Shown in pieces: positions 1 through 5,295 of a stretch of 5,295 nt of DNA. The stretch is from Actinomycetota bacterium (GTDB lineage Bacteria > Actinomycetota > Actinomycetes > S36-B12 > UBA5976): positions 1-5,295 of the forward strand of contig CANKTT010000101.1 of NCBI GenBank assembly GCA_947486505.1. The letters are read 5' to 3'. The first letter of the stretch is position 1. Every line of letters begins with the position of its first letter. Made by a program: the position numbers and the translations under genes. The notes beneath the pieces were generated by a model. That model was not told the origin of the DNA. It saw only the letters and a program-made list of their open reading frames with translations, and made no database searches.

Positions 1-1
1 T

Positions 2-415
2 AAATCCCGCGCAGCTCCCGGTGGAGCTGGCTCGGTAATTGTTGTAGTTGCGACTAACGCTCCACTGCTACCTGATCAGTGTCGGGCATTAGCTCGGCGA
101 GTTCCACTTGGACTAGCTAGAACTGGAACTGCTGGAGGACATTTCAGCGGTGATATTTTCTTGGCAGTCTCAACTGCGCAACCAGGGGAACTCTCCAGTG
201 GATTTCCAACTCAGAAGCGAAATGAAGCGGAACTGAAGTCACTTGAATTTGTGCCATGGAATTACCTGGATGCCTTCTTCACGGCCGTTGTACAAAGCGT
301 CGAAGAGTCCGTGTTGAATGCACTAGTCAATAACGACACGATGGTAGGTCGAGATGGAAATATCTCGCATGCACTGCCGCATGATCAAGTTAAATCTCGC
401 ATTTCTAAGGCGTAG
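2..415 (+). CDS. P1 family peptidase (DmpA/BapA-type aminopeptidase), C-terminal part, cut by window start
   Basis: The frame is open from the left edge to TAG at 413-415, giving 137 residues with no start inside the window. The family comprises N-terminal-nucleophile hydrolases (L-aminopeptidase/D-esterase, beta-aminopeptidase). The precursor cuts itself between a Gly and a Ser, and the freed Ser becomes the nucleophile. Here a Gly-Ser pair (local residues 10-11, Ser codon 32-34) begins the typical strand SVIVVVATNAPLLP. Next come an RR-x-P-LGLAR segment and SGDIF; its Ser49 and Asp51 lie 38 and 40 residues after the nucleophile, the spacing of Ser250/Ser288/Glu290 in BapA. The end carries GRDGN and ALP, also typical. 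The visible part is therefore nearly the whole beta chain plus about ten residues before the cleavage site. The alpha chain lies outside the window. A TTG at 161 is internal, not a start. Substrate cannot be told; the family is usually cytoplasmic. The next gene follows after 55 bp. Confidence 0.88.
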   Translation, partial: KSRAAPGGAGSVIVVVATNAPLLPDQCRALARRVPLGLARTGTAGGHFSGDIFLAVSTAQPGELSSGFPTQKRNEAELKSLEFVPWNYLDAFFTAVVQSVEESVLNALVNNDTMVGRDGNISHALPHDQVKSRISKA

Positions 416-455
416 CCGCCGAATAGTCAGCCAAGGCAAGTACGGTTAAGGCAAC

Positions 456-462
456 AAGGGAG
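456..462 (+). promoter_or_regulatory. Shine-Dalgarno AAGGGAG for the RecB-like nuclease
   Basis: AAGGGAG ends 8 bases before the ATG at 471, ideal spacing, and fixes that start. It is the clearest ribosome binding site in the window. A weak -10-like TACGGT (TAnnnT) lies at 441-446, about the right distance for a short leader, but no -35 accompanies it, so a promoter of its own is only a guess. The same gap holds AAGGCAA twice (433-439 and 448-454), probably by chance. Confidence 0.75.
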
Positions 463-470
463 AAATTCAA

Positions 471-1328
471 ATGGCAGAAAAATCTATGCGCGTTGACGTT
501 GAGCAACCCGCTAAAGCCAATCTCCCGAAACGGGTTTCTTACTCGCAAATGTCGCTCTATCAACAATGTGGATTGAAGTATTTCTTTTCATACATTGATG
601 GCTGGCGTGAACCTCCGACATCTGCACTGGCTGGTGGCTCGATCACCCATGAAGTGGTTGAGTACCTGTATCGATTAGCGCCAGAAGATCGAACCTTGGA
701 TGCGGCAATGGAACTACTTCGGGAACACGGCCCACGAATGCTTAAGGCTGCCGAATACAAGCCATTTGAATCAGATAACAAGATGAAGCAAAGCGTTAAA
801 GAAGCAATTGAAAATTTGTTTAAGGTTGAAAACCCACCTGAAGTTGTGGTTCAGCCAGAACATCTTGAAATGGAACTTAGTGTCGAGATTAATGGTGTTA
901 ACTTTTTTGGAAAAGTTGATCGCTTCACAGTAGATGTTGTAAATCGGGTAACTGACTACAAGACTGGAAAGAGTCCAGGAAAATTTGTTGACGATAAGCT
1001 AGCTCAACCATATTTGTATGCATTGGGATTTAAAACGCAGCACGATATAGATGTTGAAGAAGTCGAACTGATATTTCTCAATGCTCAAGAAGTAGTTAGA
1101 AGGCCGGCAGACTCTGGTCTGGTTGTTTTGCAAGGAGAGAAACTTGCGCAGATGCGCGCGGGCAGTGAGAGCGATGTGCAAAATTCTTCATGGGAAGCAA
1201 GGGTCTCGCGGTTATGCGACTACTGCGCGTTTGAAAGAGTATGCCCCGCCAGAACACCGGATGCTCCAGTGCCAGGTTCCTCAGAATGCGACAACAAGTT
1301 GAGTGAAGCAGGACTCTTGCACAAGTAG
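471..1328 (+). CDS. RecB-like PD-(D/E)XK nuclease with four-Cys Fe-S signature
   Basis: The protein has 285 residues and its ATG has a good ribosome binding site. The nuclease core is recognisable in order: SYSQMSLYQQC with Cys33, a Gly-rich turn ending in His60 (GGSITHEV), GKVDR with Asp150, VTDYKTGK with Asp162 and Lys164 (the D-x-K of the active site), and QPYLY with Gln179 and Tyr183. The C-terminus has C249-x2-C252-x5-C258. One Cys upstream and three downstream of the core is the layout that binds a 4Fe-4S cluster in AddB, Cas4 and Dna2. Expected chemistry is metal-dependent cleavage of DNA, probably exonucleolytic and cytoplasmic. No helicase domain is present and none is encoded nearby, so it is a standalone form; I recall similar ones in actinobacteria (Rv2119 type), not checked here. 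No cas genes or repeats are present, so a CRISPR role is unsupported. The likely context is DNA repair, but the substrate and partner are unknown. The last 25 residues are Pro/Ser-rich. Confidence 0.88.
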   Translation: MAEKSMRVDVEQPAKANLPKRVSYSQMSLYQQCGLKYFFSYIDGWREPPTSALAGGSITHEVVEYLYRLAPEDRTLDAAMELLREHGPRMLKAAEYKPFESDNKMKQSVKEAIENLFKVENPPEVVVQPEHLEMELSVEINGVNFFGKVDRFTVDVVNRVTDYKTGKSPGKFVDDKLAQPYLYALGFKTQHDIDVEEVELIFLNAQEVVRRPADSGLVVLQGEKLAQMRAGSESDVQNSSWEARVSRLCDYCAFERVCPARTPDAPVPGSSECDNKLSEAGLLHK

Positions 1329-1331
1329 TCG

Positions 1332-1360
1332 ACTGCCTCAACTAATTCACCGAGTGCAGT
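1332..1360 (+). other. Weak imperfect hairpin in the gap after the nuclease gene
   Basis: ACTGC-CTC (1332-1339) can pair with GAG-T-GCAGT (1352-1360), giving eight base pairs with one bulged T and a 12-base loop. It starts three bases after the nuclease stop, where a terminator would sit, but no T-run follows (the next bases are TCTAGACTTAACCC). It is therefore not a convincing intrinsic terminator. It could trim the transcript or be chance. Confidence 0.2.
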
Positions 1361-1362
1361 TC

Positions 1363-1368
1363 TAGACT
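1363..1368 (+). promoter_or_regulatory. Possible -10 TAGACT for a leaderless transcript of the membrane protein/P450 pair
   Basis: TAGACT fits the actinobacterial -10 pattern TAnnnT and ends six bases before the ATG at 1375, so transcription could start at the A of the ATG. No Shine-Dalgarno precedes that ATG, which agrees with leaderless translation. No recognisable -35 is found 16-18 bases upstream. A hexamer this loose is common by chance. Confidence 0.3.
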
Positions 1369-1374
1369 TAACCC

Positions 1375-1791
1375 ATGCGCAATTCCAGGTATCGGTACTC
1401 TCGCTTAGTTATGGTCATTGGATCGATTGTTTTTGCAATTAGTGCAGTTGCGTTACTTGTCGATCCGTCCTCATTTCTCACATATATTGGTGTGCCATCA
1501 AATGAGTCCGTCATCTGGTCGTTTAGGTTAACGGGCGTGATCCTCATCGCACTTGCAATTCATATGGCAACGACATCTCGAAACGCTGCGGACCCAGCTT
1601 TTCGTCGCGCAGCTGTTGCAATGATTTTGGTTTCTATTGGCCTAGGTGTTCTGACTTACCTTGCACCCGGACCAGTGACTACGGGCCGTTGGATTTTTGT
1701 GGGTTTAGGTTTGGGCTTTGCAGTCCTTTACTTAATTACACTGCCAATAAAGTCAATTGGCTACAAGGAAGAGCAACCACATAGCGCATGA
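1375..1791 (+). CDS. Small four-span membrane protein, family not recognised
   Basis: The protein has 138 residues with four hydrophobic stretches at about 11-29, 47-66, 79-97 and 106-123. A short basic N-terminus (RNSRYRYSR) suggests a cytoplasmic start. The basic loop between spans 2 and 3 (TSRNAADPAFRR) also suggests a cytoplasmic side, so both ends probably face inside. The loops after spans 1 and 3 are short (DPSSFLTYIGVPSNES and PGPVTTG). There is no cleavable signal peptide, cofactor motif or catalytic signature, and I cannot name a function. The ATG at 1375 lacks a ribosome binding site; Met13 (1411) is a possible later start but would cut into span 1. The stop TGA overlaps the P450 start as ATGA, so the two genes are almost certainly cotranscribed and translationally coupled. 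A role beside the P450, such as substrate passage or membrane anchoring, is only inference. That the gene is real is well supported; its function is open. Confidence 0.8.
   Translation: MRNSRYRYSRLVMVIGSIVFAISAVALLVDPSSFLTYIGVPSNESVIWSFRLTGVILIALAIHMATTSRNAADPAFRRAAVAMILVSIGLGVLTYLAPGPVTTGRWIFVGLGLGFAVLYLITLPIKSIGYKEEQPHSA
1765..1773 (+). promoter_or_regulatory. Purine-rich site AAGGAAGAG before the P450 start
   Basis: AAGGAAGAG lies inside the end of the membrane-protein gene, 14 bases before the P450 ATG. That is longer than the usual 5-9, so it is a weak ribosome binding site. The ATGA overlap makes reinitiation by ribosomes ending the upstream gene a plausible alternative. Confidence 0.4.
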
Positions 1792-2990
1792 GCTTGGCTG
1801 ACATTCTCGATACTCGCGACCCAGCAACGGTTGCAAATCCCTATGACATTTATCGACAGCTGCGAGCTAACAGAGATTTAGTTTGGAGTGATCGGTTAGG
1901 TCTCTGGCTGGCACCAACTCATGAGACGGCTAATGCAACCTTAAGAAATAAGAGCTTAGGTCGGCTGTATCAGCCCCAAGAACCACATGATGAGTGGGAA
2001 ATTTTCAATTGGTTACATTCGGATTCAATTTTGGACAGCGAGCCACCAAAACACACCCGGTTGCGCTCGTTGGTTCAAAAAGCTTTCACTCCTGGGCGGA
2101 TAGCAGCCTTAGAGCCAAACATTAAAGATATCTGTGAACGGTTACTAGATGATGCGCAAGCAAAGCTTGCAACATCTGGAAGCTTTGATATTTTGGCTGA
2201 TTACGCAGAGCCATTACCCGTCCTGGTAATTGCAGATCTGTTAGGTGTTCCTAGAGATATGTCCAATGACTTGCGCCGCTGGTCGCAGGACATTGTAAAA
2301 ATGTATGAGTACGGAAGATCGCGCGAACAAGAGCTGGCCGCCCAAAAAGCGGGTTTGGAATTCAGTTCCTACATAGCGGACTTAGCTGCAAAGCGAAAAG
2401 TTGATCCCCGATCAGATTTGATTACTGCCTTGGTTGAAGTTGAAGAGCAAGGTGAGAAACTCAACGAACACGAGTTGATTGCTATGTGTGTTCTATTACT
2501 TAATGCAGGTCATGAAGCTTCAGTAAATGGTTTTGGAAATGGCATGGTGGCAATGTTTCGCAACCAGGACCAACTCGCGTTAATGAAAAGCGCTCCGCGG
2601 GAGCTAACCGACACCGCATTGGAAGAAATGATGCGCTTTGATTCACCACTTCATATGTTCGAGCGCACGGCAACTAGCGATACCATAATAGGCCAAACCA
2701 CAGTCCTGGAAGGGCAAAAAGTTGTTGCCATGCTCGGTTCGGCAAATCGCGATGAAGAAGTTTTCGAAAACACTGACAAATTCGACATAACAAGAAAACA
2801 CAATCCGCACATTGCGTTTGGAGCTGGGATTCATTTCTGTATTGGCGCACCGTTAGCAAGACTAGAAATGCAGAACTCGTTGCCAATGTTGTTTGAGAGA
2901 TTTCCGAATCTACAACTTGTGGGTGCCCCAGTTCAGCGCCCAACGTTTGTCTTGCGTGGTTGGGAAACCATTCCAGCCAGCAACAGTTAG
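1788..2990 (+). CDS. Cytochrome P450
   Basis: The protein has 400 residues, the usual length of a soluble bacterial P450, with no membrane anchor. The landmarks are in order: an N-terminal NPYDIYRQLR; the C-helix EPPKHTRLR, where His89 and Arg93 contact the heme propionates; the I-helix AGHEAS (240-245); the K-helix E280-M-M-R283 (ExxR); and the heme loop FGAGIHFCIG with the axial ligand Cys351. The enzyme binds heme b and would oxidise an organic substrate with O2 and two electrons. In the I-helix the position of P450cam Thr252 is Ala244, followed by Ser245. Related enzymes with AGHEAT are known, so this is a variant rather than damage. No ferredoxin or reductase is encoded in the window, so electrons must come from elsewhere. 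The start overlaps the upstream membrane-protein gene by four bases (ATGA). The C-terminus meets the menF stop with no gap. The CYP family and substrate cannot be read from the sequence. Confidence 0.96.
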   Translation: MSLADILDTRDPATVANPYDIYRQLRANRDLVWSDRLGLWLAPTHETANATLRNKSLGRLYQPQEPHDEWEIFNWLHSDSILDSEPPKHTRLRSLVQKAFTPGRIAALEPNIKDICERLLDDAQAKLATSGSFDILADYAEPLPVLVIADLLGVPRDMSNDLRRWSQDIVKMYEYGRSREQELAAQKAGLEFSSYIADLAAKRKVDPRSDLITALVEVEEQGEKLNEHELIAMCVLLLNAGHEASVNGFGNGMVAMFRNQDQLALMKSAPRELTDTALEEMMRFDSPLHMFERTATSDTIIGQTTVLEGQKVVAMLGSANRDEEVFENTDKFDITRKHNPHIAFGAGIHFCIGAPLARLEMQNSLPMLFERFPNLQLVGAPVQRPTFVLRGWETIPASNS

Positions 2991-4253
2991 TTATTCCAGC
3001 GCGGATTTCATTGCAGCAAATTTAGCTTGTGACTCTGCAACTTCGGATTCGCCGGTTGAGCCTGCAACAATTCCACAACCAGCAAATAGTCGAAGAGTCT
3101 TTCGATCTTCAGTTTCAACTAGTGCGCAGCGCAACGCAATTCCGAATTCACCGTCGCCATTTGCAGCCAACCAACCCACTGGTGCCGAATAACGACCGCG
3201 ATTCATGCCTTCGAGTTCTTTAATGACGTGCGAGGCTCGCTCAGTTGGTGTTCCACACACTGCAGCCGTTGGGTGTAGTGAGGCAGCCAAGGCAAGAGCT
3301 GGTGCTGCATCCACAAGTTCCCCAGTCACATCTGTTGCTAGGTGCTGAACGTTTGCAAGCCGCAAGATAAAGGGTCGGTCTGGAACATTTAGATCGGTGC
3401 AATGCGTTGCAAGTGCTGCAGCAACAGACTCGACCGCGTAAACATGCTCTTCTTGGTCCTTGTTGGAATCGAGCAACTCAGCTGCAAGCTGCCCATCCCG
3501 ATCAGTATCACGACTTCGACGCATTGTTCCAGCGAGTACTCGACTTGTTACGTGCTCACCATCGCGACGTATCAACAATTCCGGAGTTGCGCCAACTAGG
3601 CCATCAACGCAAAACGTCCAACATTCTGGAAATGATTCATTCAATCGCGATAAAAGCGCACCGATATGAATTGGTTGATCAAGTTGAGCCACTATGTCTC
3701 GAGCTAACACAACTTTGTCTAGCTCACCAGAGTTAATTCGGGCAACGGCGGTATCAACTGCCGATTGCCATTCTGAAATTGGCCGAGAACCTGGCAACCA
3801 GGTGACGTTGTTGATTCCTTGGGAAAGAGTCCGAGGTCGATTAATCTCGCCAATTATCTCGGCAAGATGTGAGTCAGAAATTGCTGCGTTACTCGTGACA
3901 GTTAGTTTGGTTCCGGCCTGATTGCGACTGATTGCGACTTCTGGAATGACTAAAACTGATAATCCCGGATCTTTATCAAATGCAAATGATGCAAATGCGA
4001 TTGGTTCATCACCTTGAGAAATTGAACACTGCTGGGTCCACCAGCGTTGAGCGCGGCTGAATCGCTCTGGACCATTAAATGTACTTCGAGTTACTTCACC
4101 CCAGCCAATGATTCCAAATTGATTGTTAGCCGATCCTTTAATCCAAGCAAGGCCGCCATCTGCAGGCAAAAGCGAAAGCAGATTCGGAATATCAGGTATG
4201 TCTGCGGTTCGTACGAACAAGTTCAAGTCTTGATCCGCGGCCAATGAAGTCAT
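2991..4253 (-). CDS. menF: Isochorismate synthase (chorismate to isochorismate, menaquinone pathway)
   Basis: The protein has 420 residues and is a complete member of the chorismate-binding family (MenF/EntC). Catalytic landmarks, aligned by memory to E. coli EntC, are Lys180 in DKVVLAR (general base, EntC Lys147) and Glu225 in GATPE (general acid, EntC Glu197). LAGT is at 240-243. Asp266 and Glu269 lie in SNKDQEEH, and Glu404 and Glu407 near the end are Mg2+ ligands. Further family segments are HLATDVTG (304-311), LHPTAAVCGTP (326-336), GEFGIALR (368-375) and GCGIVAGS (392-399). Lys rather than Gln at the base position argues for water as nucleophile, so isochorismate synthase rather than anthranilate or aminodeoxychorismate synthase. 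The product would feed MenD for menaquinone. A salicylate or siderophore role is less likely, as no such genes are nearby. An in-frame TAG at 4266-4268 (read on the minus strand, 12 bases before the ATG) leaves 4253 as the earliest start. No clear ribosome binding site is seen, so translation may be leaderless. Confidence 0.93.
   Translation of the reverse strand: MTSLAADQDLNLFVRTADIPDIPNLLSLLPADGGLAWIKGSANNQFGIIGWGEVTRSTFNGPERFSRAQRWWTQQCSISQGDEPIAFASFAFDKDPGLSVLVIPEVAISRNQAGTKLTVTSNAAISDSHLAEIIGEINRPRTLSQGINNVTWLPGSRPISEWQSAVDTAVARINSGELDKVVLARDIVAQLDQPIHIGALLSRLNESFPECWTFCVDGLVGATPELLIRRDGEHVTSRVLAGTMRRSRDTDRDGQLAAELLDSNKDQEEHVYAVESVAAALATHCTDLNVPDRPFILRLANVQHLATDVTGELVDAAPALALAASLHPTAAVCGTPTERASHVIKELEGMNRGRYSAPVGWLAANGDGEFGIALRCALVETEDRKTLRLFAGCGIVAGSTGESEVAESQAKFAAMKSALE
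3920..3939. repeat. Two tandem copies of a 10-bp unit inside menF
   Basis: GATTGCGACT occurs twice head to tail. On the coding (minus) strand it spells parts of EVAISRNQ around residues 105-112. The unit is not a multiple of three, so gaining or losing a copy would shift the menF frame. Family-like sequence continues in frame on both sides, so the gene is intact and the repeat is probably old or accidental. Confidence 0.6.
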
Positions 4254-4319
4254 AATCCGACAAGCCTACGGCCTCTTTTGCCTATCAGCACGTGCTAAAT
4301 GCCTACATAGACTGATGGT
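4254..4319. promoter_or_regulatory. Divergent promoter region between menF and the membrane protein gene
   Basis: These 66 bp separate two divergent genes and must hold both 5' signals. For menF, TAGGCT (minus strand, 4268-4263) fits TAnnnT and lies nine bases before the ATG. For the rightward gene, TACATA (4304-4309) is a weak -10-like hexamer ten bases before the GTG. Neither has a convincing -35 or a Shine-Dalgarno, so both transcripts may be leaderless. The location is certain; the individual hexamers are guesses. Confidence 0.5.
4287..4296. promoter_or_regulatory. Perfect palindrome AGCACGTGCT, possible operator
   Basis: A 10-bp perfect inverted repeat sits near the middle of the divergent gap. 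One further pair (T4285 with A4298) matches beyond a single mismatch. It lies just upstream of the candidate -10 of each gene, where a dimeric regulator could affect both. No regulator is encoded in the window, and the site is short enough to arise by chance. Confidence 0.3.
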
Positions 4320-5295
4320 GTGCCCGAACCAACCGCCACCTGGATTAGACCAGGATTGAGAACACTTTTTGAAAATCTAGTTGGACCTCATACCTTCAAT
4401 TTGGTTTCCTTGAGTCTTGCTTCTTTGGTTTTTTCACTTGGCAGATTAACGGTTTACGCTGCAGATAAAAGTGAGTTTTTCATTTACAGTGCTTGTGCAA
4501 TCGCAATATCCCAAAGCCTGGTTATCGTTTCACTCGCTTCTCTAGGCAAGGTCCTATTTCGCATGCCTTGGACGAAGTTACAGGCACCATTTGCAGTGAC
4601 TGCAATTTTGCTTGTAAACATTATTGGAACGATAGTTTTTGAGACGATACTGCGAAGTTGGAATTTTGATCCAATTCCACAATCCTGGTTTCAACGACTA
4701 ATCAGTTTGTTGTTTACAACATTTGTTTACCTAGGGTTCGGGCGAGTTCTCATGGTTTTGAATGGCAATCTGTTGCAAGTGAATTTAGCAAAAGGATTGC
4801 TCGCAGATTTGTCCAAGCAACAGATTGAACTAACTCAAGAGATTCGAGAATCCAGAACTTTCTCAATGCGAGAAATCTCGCTCGAGATTCAATCCACTCT
4901 CGGAATCTTAGACAACTACCCAACATCAAATTCAACGGATCCAAAACTTGTTATCGAAATTGACACCGCGCAAAATGTTTTAAAATCAATAGATGGTGAG
5001 ATTTCCAAAATCAAGAATCGATTCCCCGGACCTGCGCGGATGCCGAGAATGTACTCAAACGTCAGGTACTCACCTTCATCGATAATCAGTGCCAGCGCTA
5101 AACCAAATAAAGCATTGCCGATCGTTATTGCTGTCGTAGCTTTCTTTGGTTTTTGTAGTTGGCTTAGTTACTTTATGGTCGCGTCCTATGCAACATTTTG
5201 GGGTTGCACCCTGATCTTGCTTAGTTTTGGAATCTTTTCTGGCTACGAAAAATTCATTGCATCAAAGTTGGTCGCTAAATCGGTTCTAATTCGAA
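4320..5295 (+). CDS. Multi-pass membrane protein with a sensor-kinase-like middle helix, cut by window end
   Basis: An open frame of 325 codons runs from GTG 4320 to the right edge without a stop. An in-frame TAG at 4308-4310 leaves that GTG as the only early start; no Shine-Dalgarno is seen. Hydrophobic spans lie at about 26-43, 54-75, 91-111 and 127-147. A polar helical stretch follows at about 150-235, then two more spans at about 266-285 and 291-308, with the protein continuing. The segment R184-E-I-S-L-E-I-Q191 resembles the dimerisation helix of NarL-partner histidine kinases (R-x-I-A-x-x-[LI]-H), but the phospho-accepting His position is Gln191. Such proteins often end in an ATP-binding domain; here that part, if any, lies outside the window. 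A membrane protein is certain. The kinase-like assignment is tentative, and the protein could be unrelated. Base composition is more AT-rich than in menF, as expected for a hydrophobic protein. It is divergent from menF, which does not show a shared function. Confidence 0.8.
   Translation, partial: MPEPTATWIRPGLRTLFENLVGPHTFNLVSLSLASLVFSLGRLTVYAADKSEFFIYSACAIAISQSLVIVSLASLGKVLFRMPWTKLQAPFAVTAILLVNIIGTIVFETILRSWNFDPIPQSWFQRLISLLFTTFVYLGFGRVLMVLNGNLLQVNLAKGLLADLSKQQIELTQEIRESRTFSMREISLEIQSTLGILDNYPTSNSTDPKLVIEIDTAQNVLKSIDGEISKIKNRFPGPARMPRMYSNVRYSPSSIISASAKPNKALPIVIAVVAFFGFCSWLSYFMVASYATFWGCTLILLSFGIFSGYEKFIASKLVAKSVLIR

Noticed and set aside
161..415. Independent 84-residue gene starting at TTG 161
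   Set aside because: The same frame is open to the left edge and the upstream codons encode the conserved nucleophile region of a P1 peptidase, so the TTG is internal.
471..1328. Cas4 or another CRISPR-associated nuclease
   Set aside because: The Fe-S nuclease layout is shared, but no repeats, spacers or cas genes are in the window and the length exceeds typical Cas4.
560..1341. Leftward open frames of 60-81 codons opposite the nuclease
   Set aside because: No domains or start signals; they are shadows of a gene with clear active-site motifs.
3981..3997. Repeated GCAAATG words in menF
   Set aside because: They encode the conserved Ala/Phe-rich FASFAFD segment; codon choice explains the repetition.
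2991..4253. Several rightward open frames of 64-109 codons
   Set aside because: They lie opposite menF, lack ribosome binding sites and recognisable domains, and menF is strongly supported on the other strand.
2991..4253. Anthranilate or aminodeoxychorismate synthase component I, or salicylate synthase
   Set aside because: Lys at the base position and the overall motif set fit isochorismate synthase; no glutamine amidotransferase or siderophore genes are adjacent.
4315..4359. 14-codon frame from ATG 4315 overlapping the start of the membrane gene
   Set aside because: No ribosome binding site, low-complexity Pro-rich product, and probably at or before the transcription start; nothing shows it is translated.
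4750..4944. Leftward 64-codon frame opposite the membrane protein
   Set aside because: It lies inside a 325-codon open frame with coherent membrane-protein character and has no support of its own.

Overview
The window reads as chromosomal DNA of an actinobacterium with moderate GC. Hand-counted lines range from about 38 to 55% G+C. The GCGIV form of the isochorismate synthase C-terminal motif, a standalone RecB-like Fe-S nuclease, several starts without a Shine-Dalgarno and the dense packing would suit a freshwater or marine planktonic actinobacterium. That assignment is inference; no rRNA or other phylogenetic marker is present.

Layout, left to right. (1) At 2-415 (+) is the C-terminal 137 residues of a P1/DmpA-type N-terminal-nucleophile aminopeptidase, cut by the left edge. 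(2) At 471-1328 (+) is a complete PD-(D/E)XK nuclease with the four-cysteine layout of AddB/Cas4-type Fe-S nucleases. (3) At 1375-1791 (+) is a small protein with four predicted membrane spans and no recognised family. Its stop overlaps the start of (4), at 1788-2990 (+), a complete bacterial cytochrome P450. (5) At 4253-2991 (-) is isochorismate synthase (menF), the first committed step of classical menaquinone synthesis. It converges on the P450 with no base between the two stop codons. (6) At 4320-5295 (+), running off the right edge, is a multi-pass membrane protein divergent from menF. Its middle resembles the dimerisation helix of a sensor kinase, but a Gln sits where the phospho-accepting His would be.

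Nearly all the DNA is coding. The gaps are 55, 46, 0 and 66 bp. The only shared regulatory space is the 66 bp between menF and gene 6, which holds a perfect 10-bp palindrome, AGCACGTGCT. No tRNA, rRNA, CRISPR array, insertion sequence, integrase or phage gene was seen. The genes do not form one obvious pathway. The membrane protein and P450 are likely translationally coupled and may work together; the others look like independent housekeeping genes. I did not find a convincing new multi-gene system. The most unusual items are gene 6 and the membrane-protein/P450 pair.
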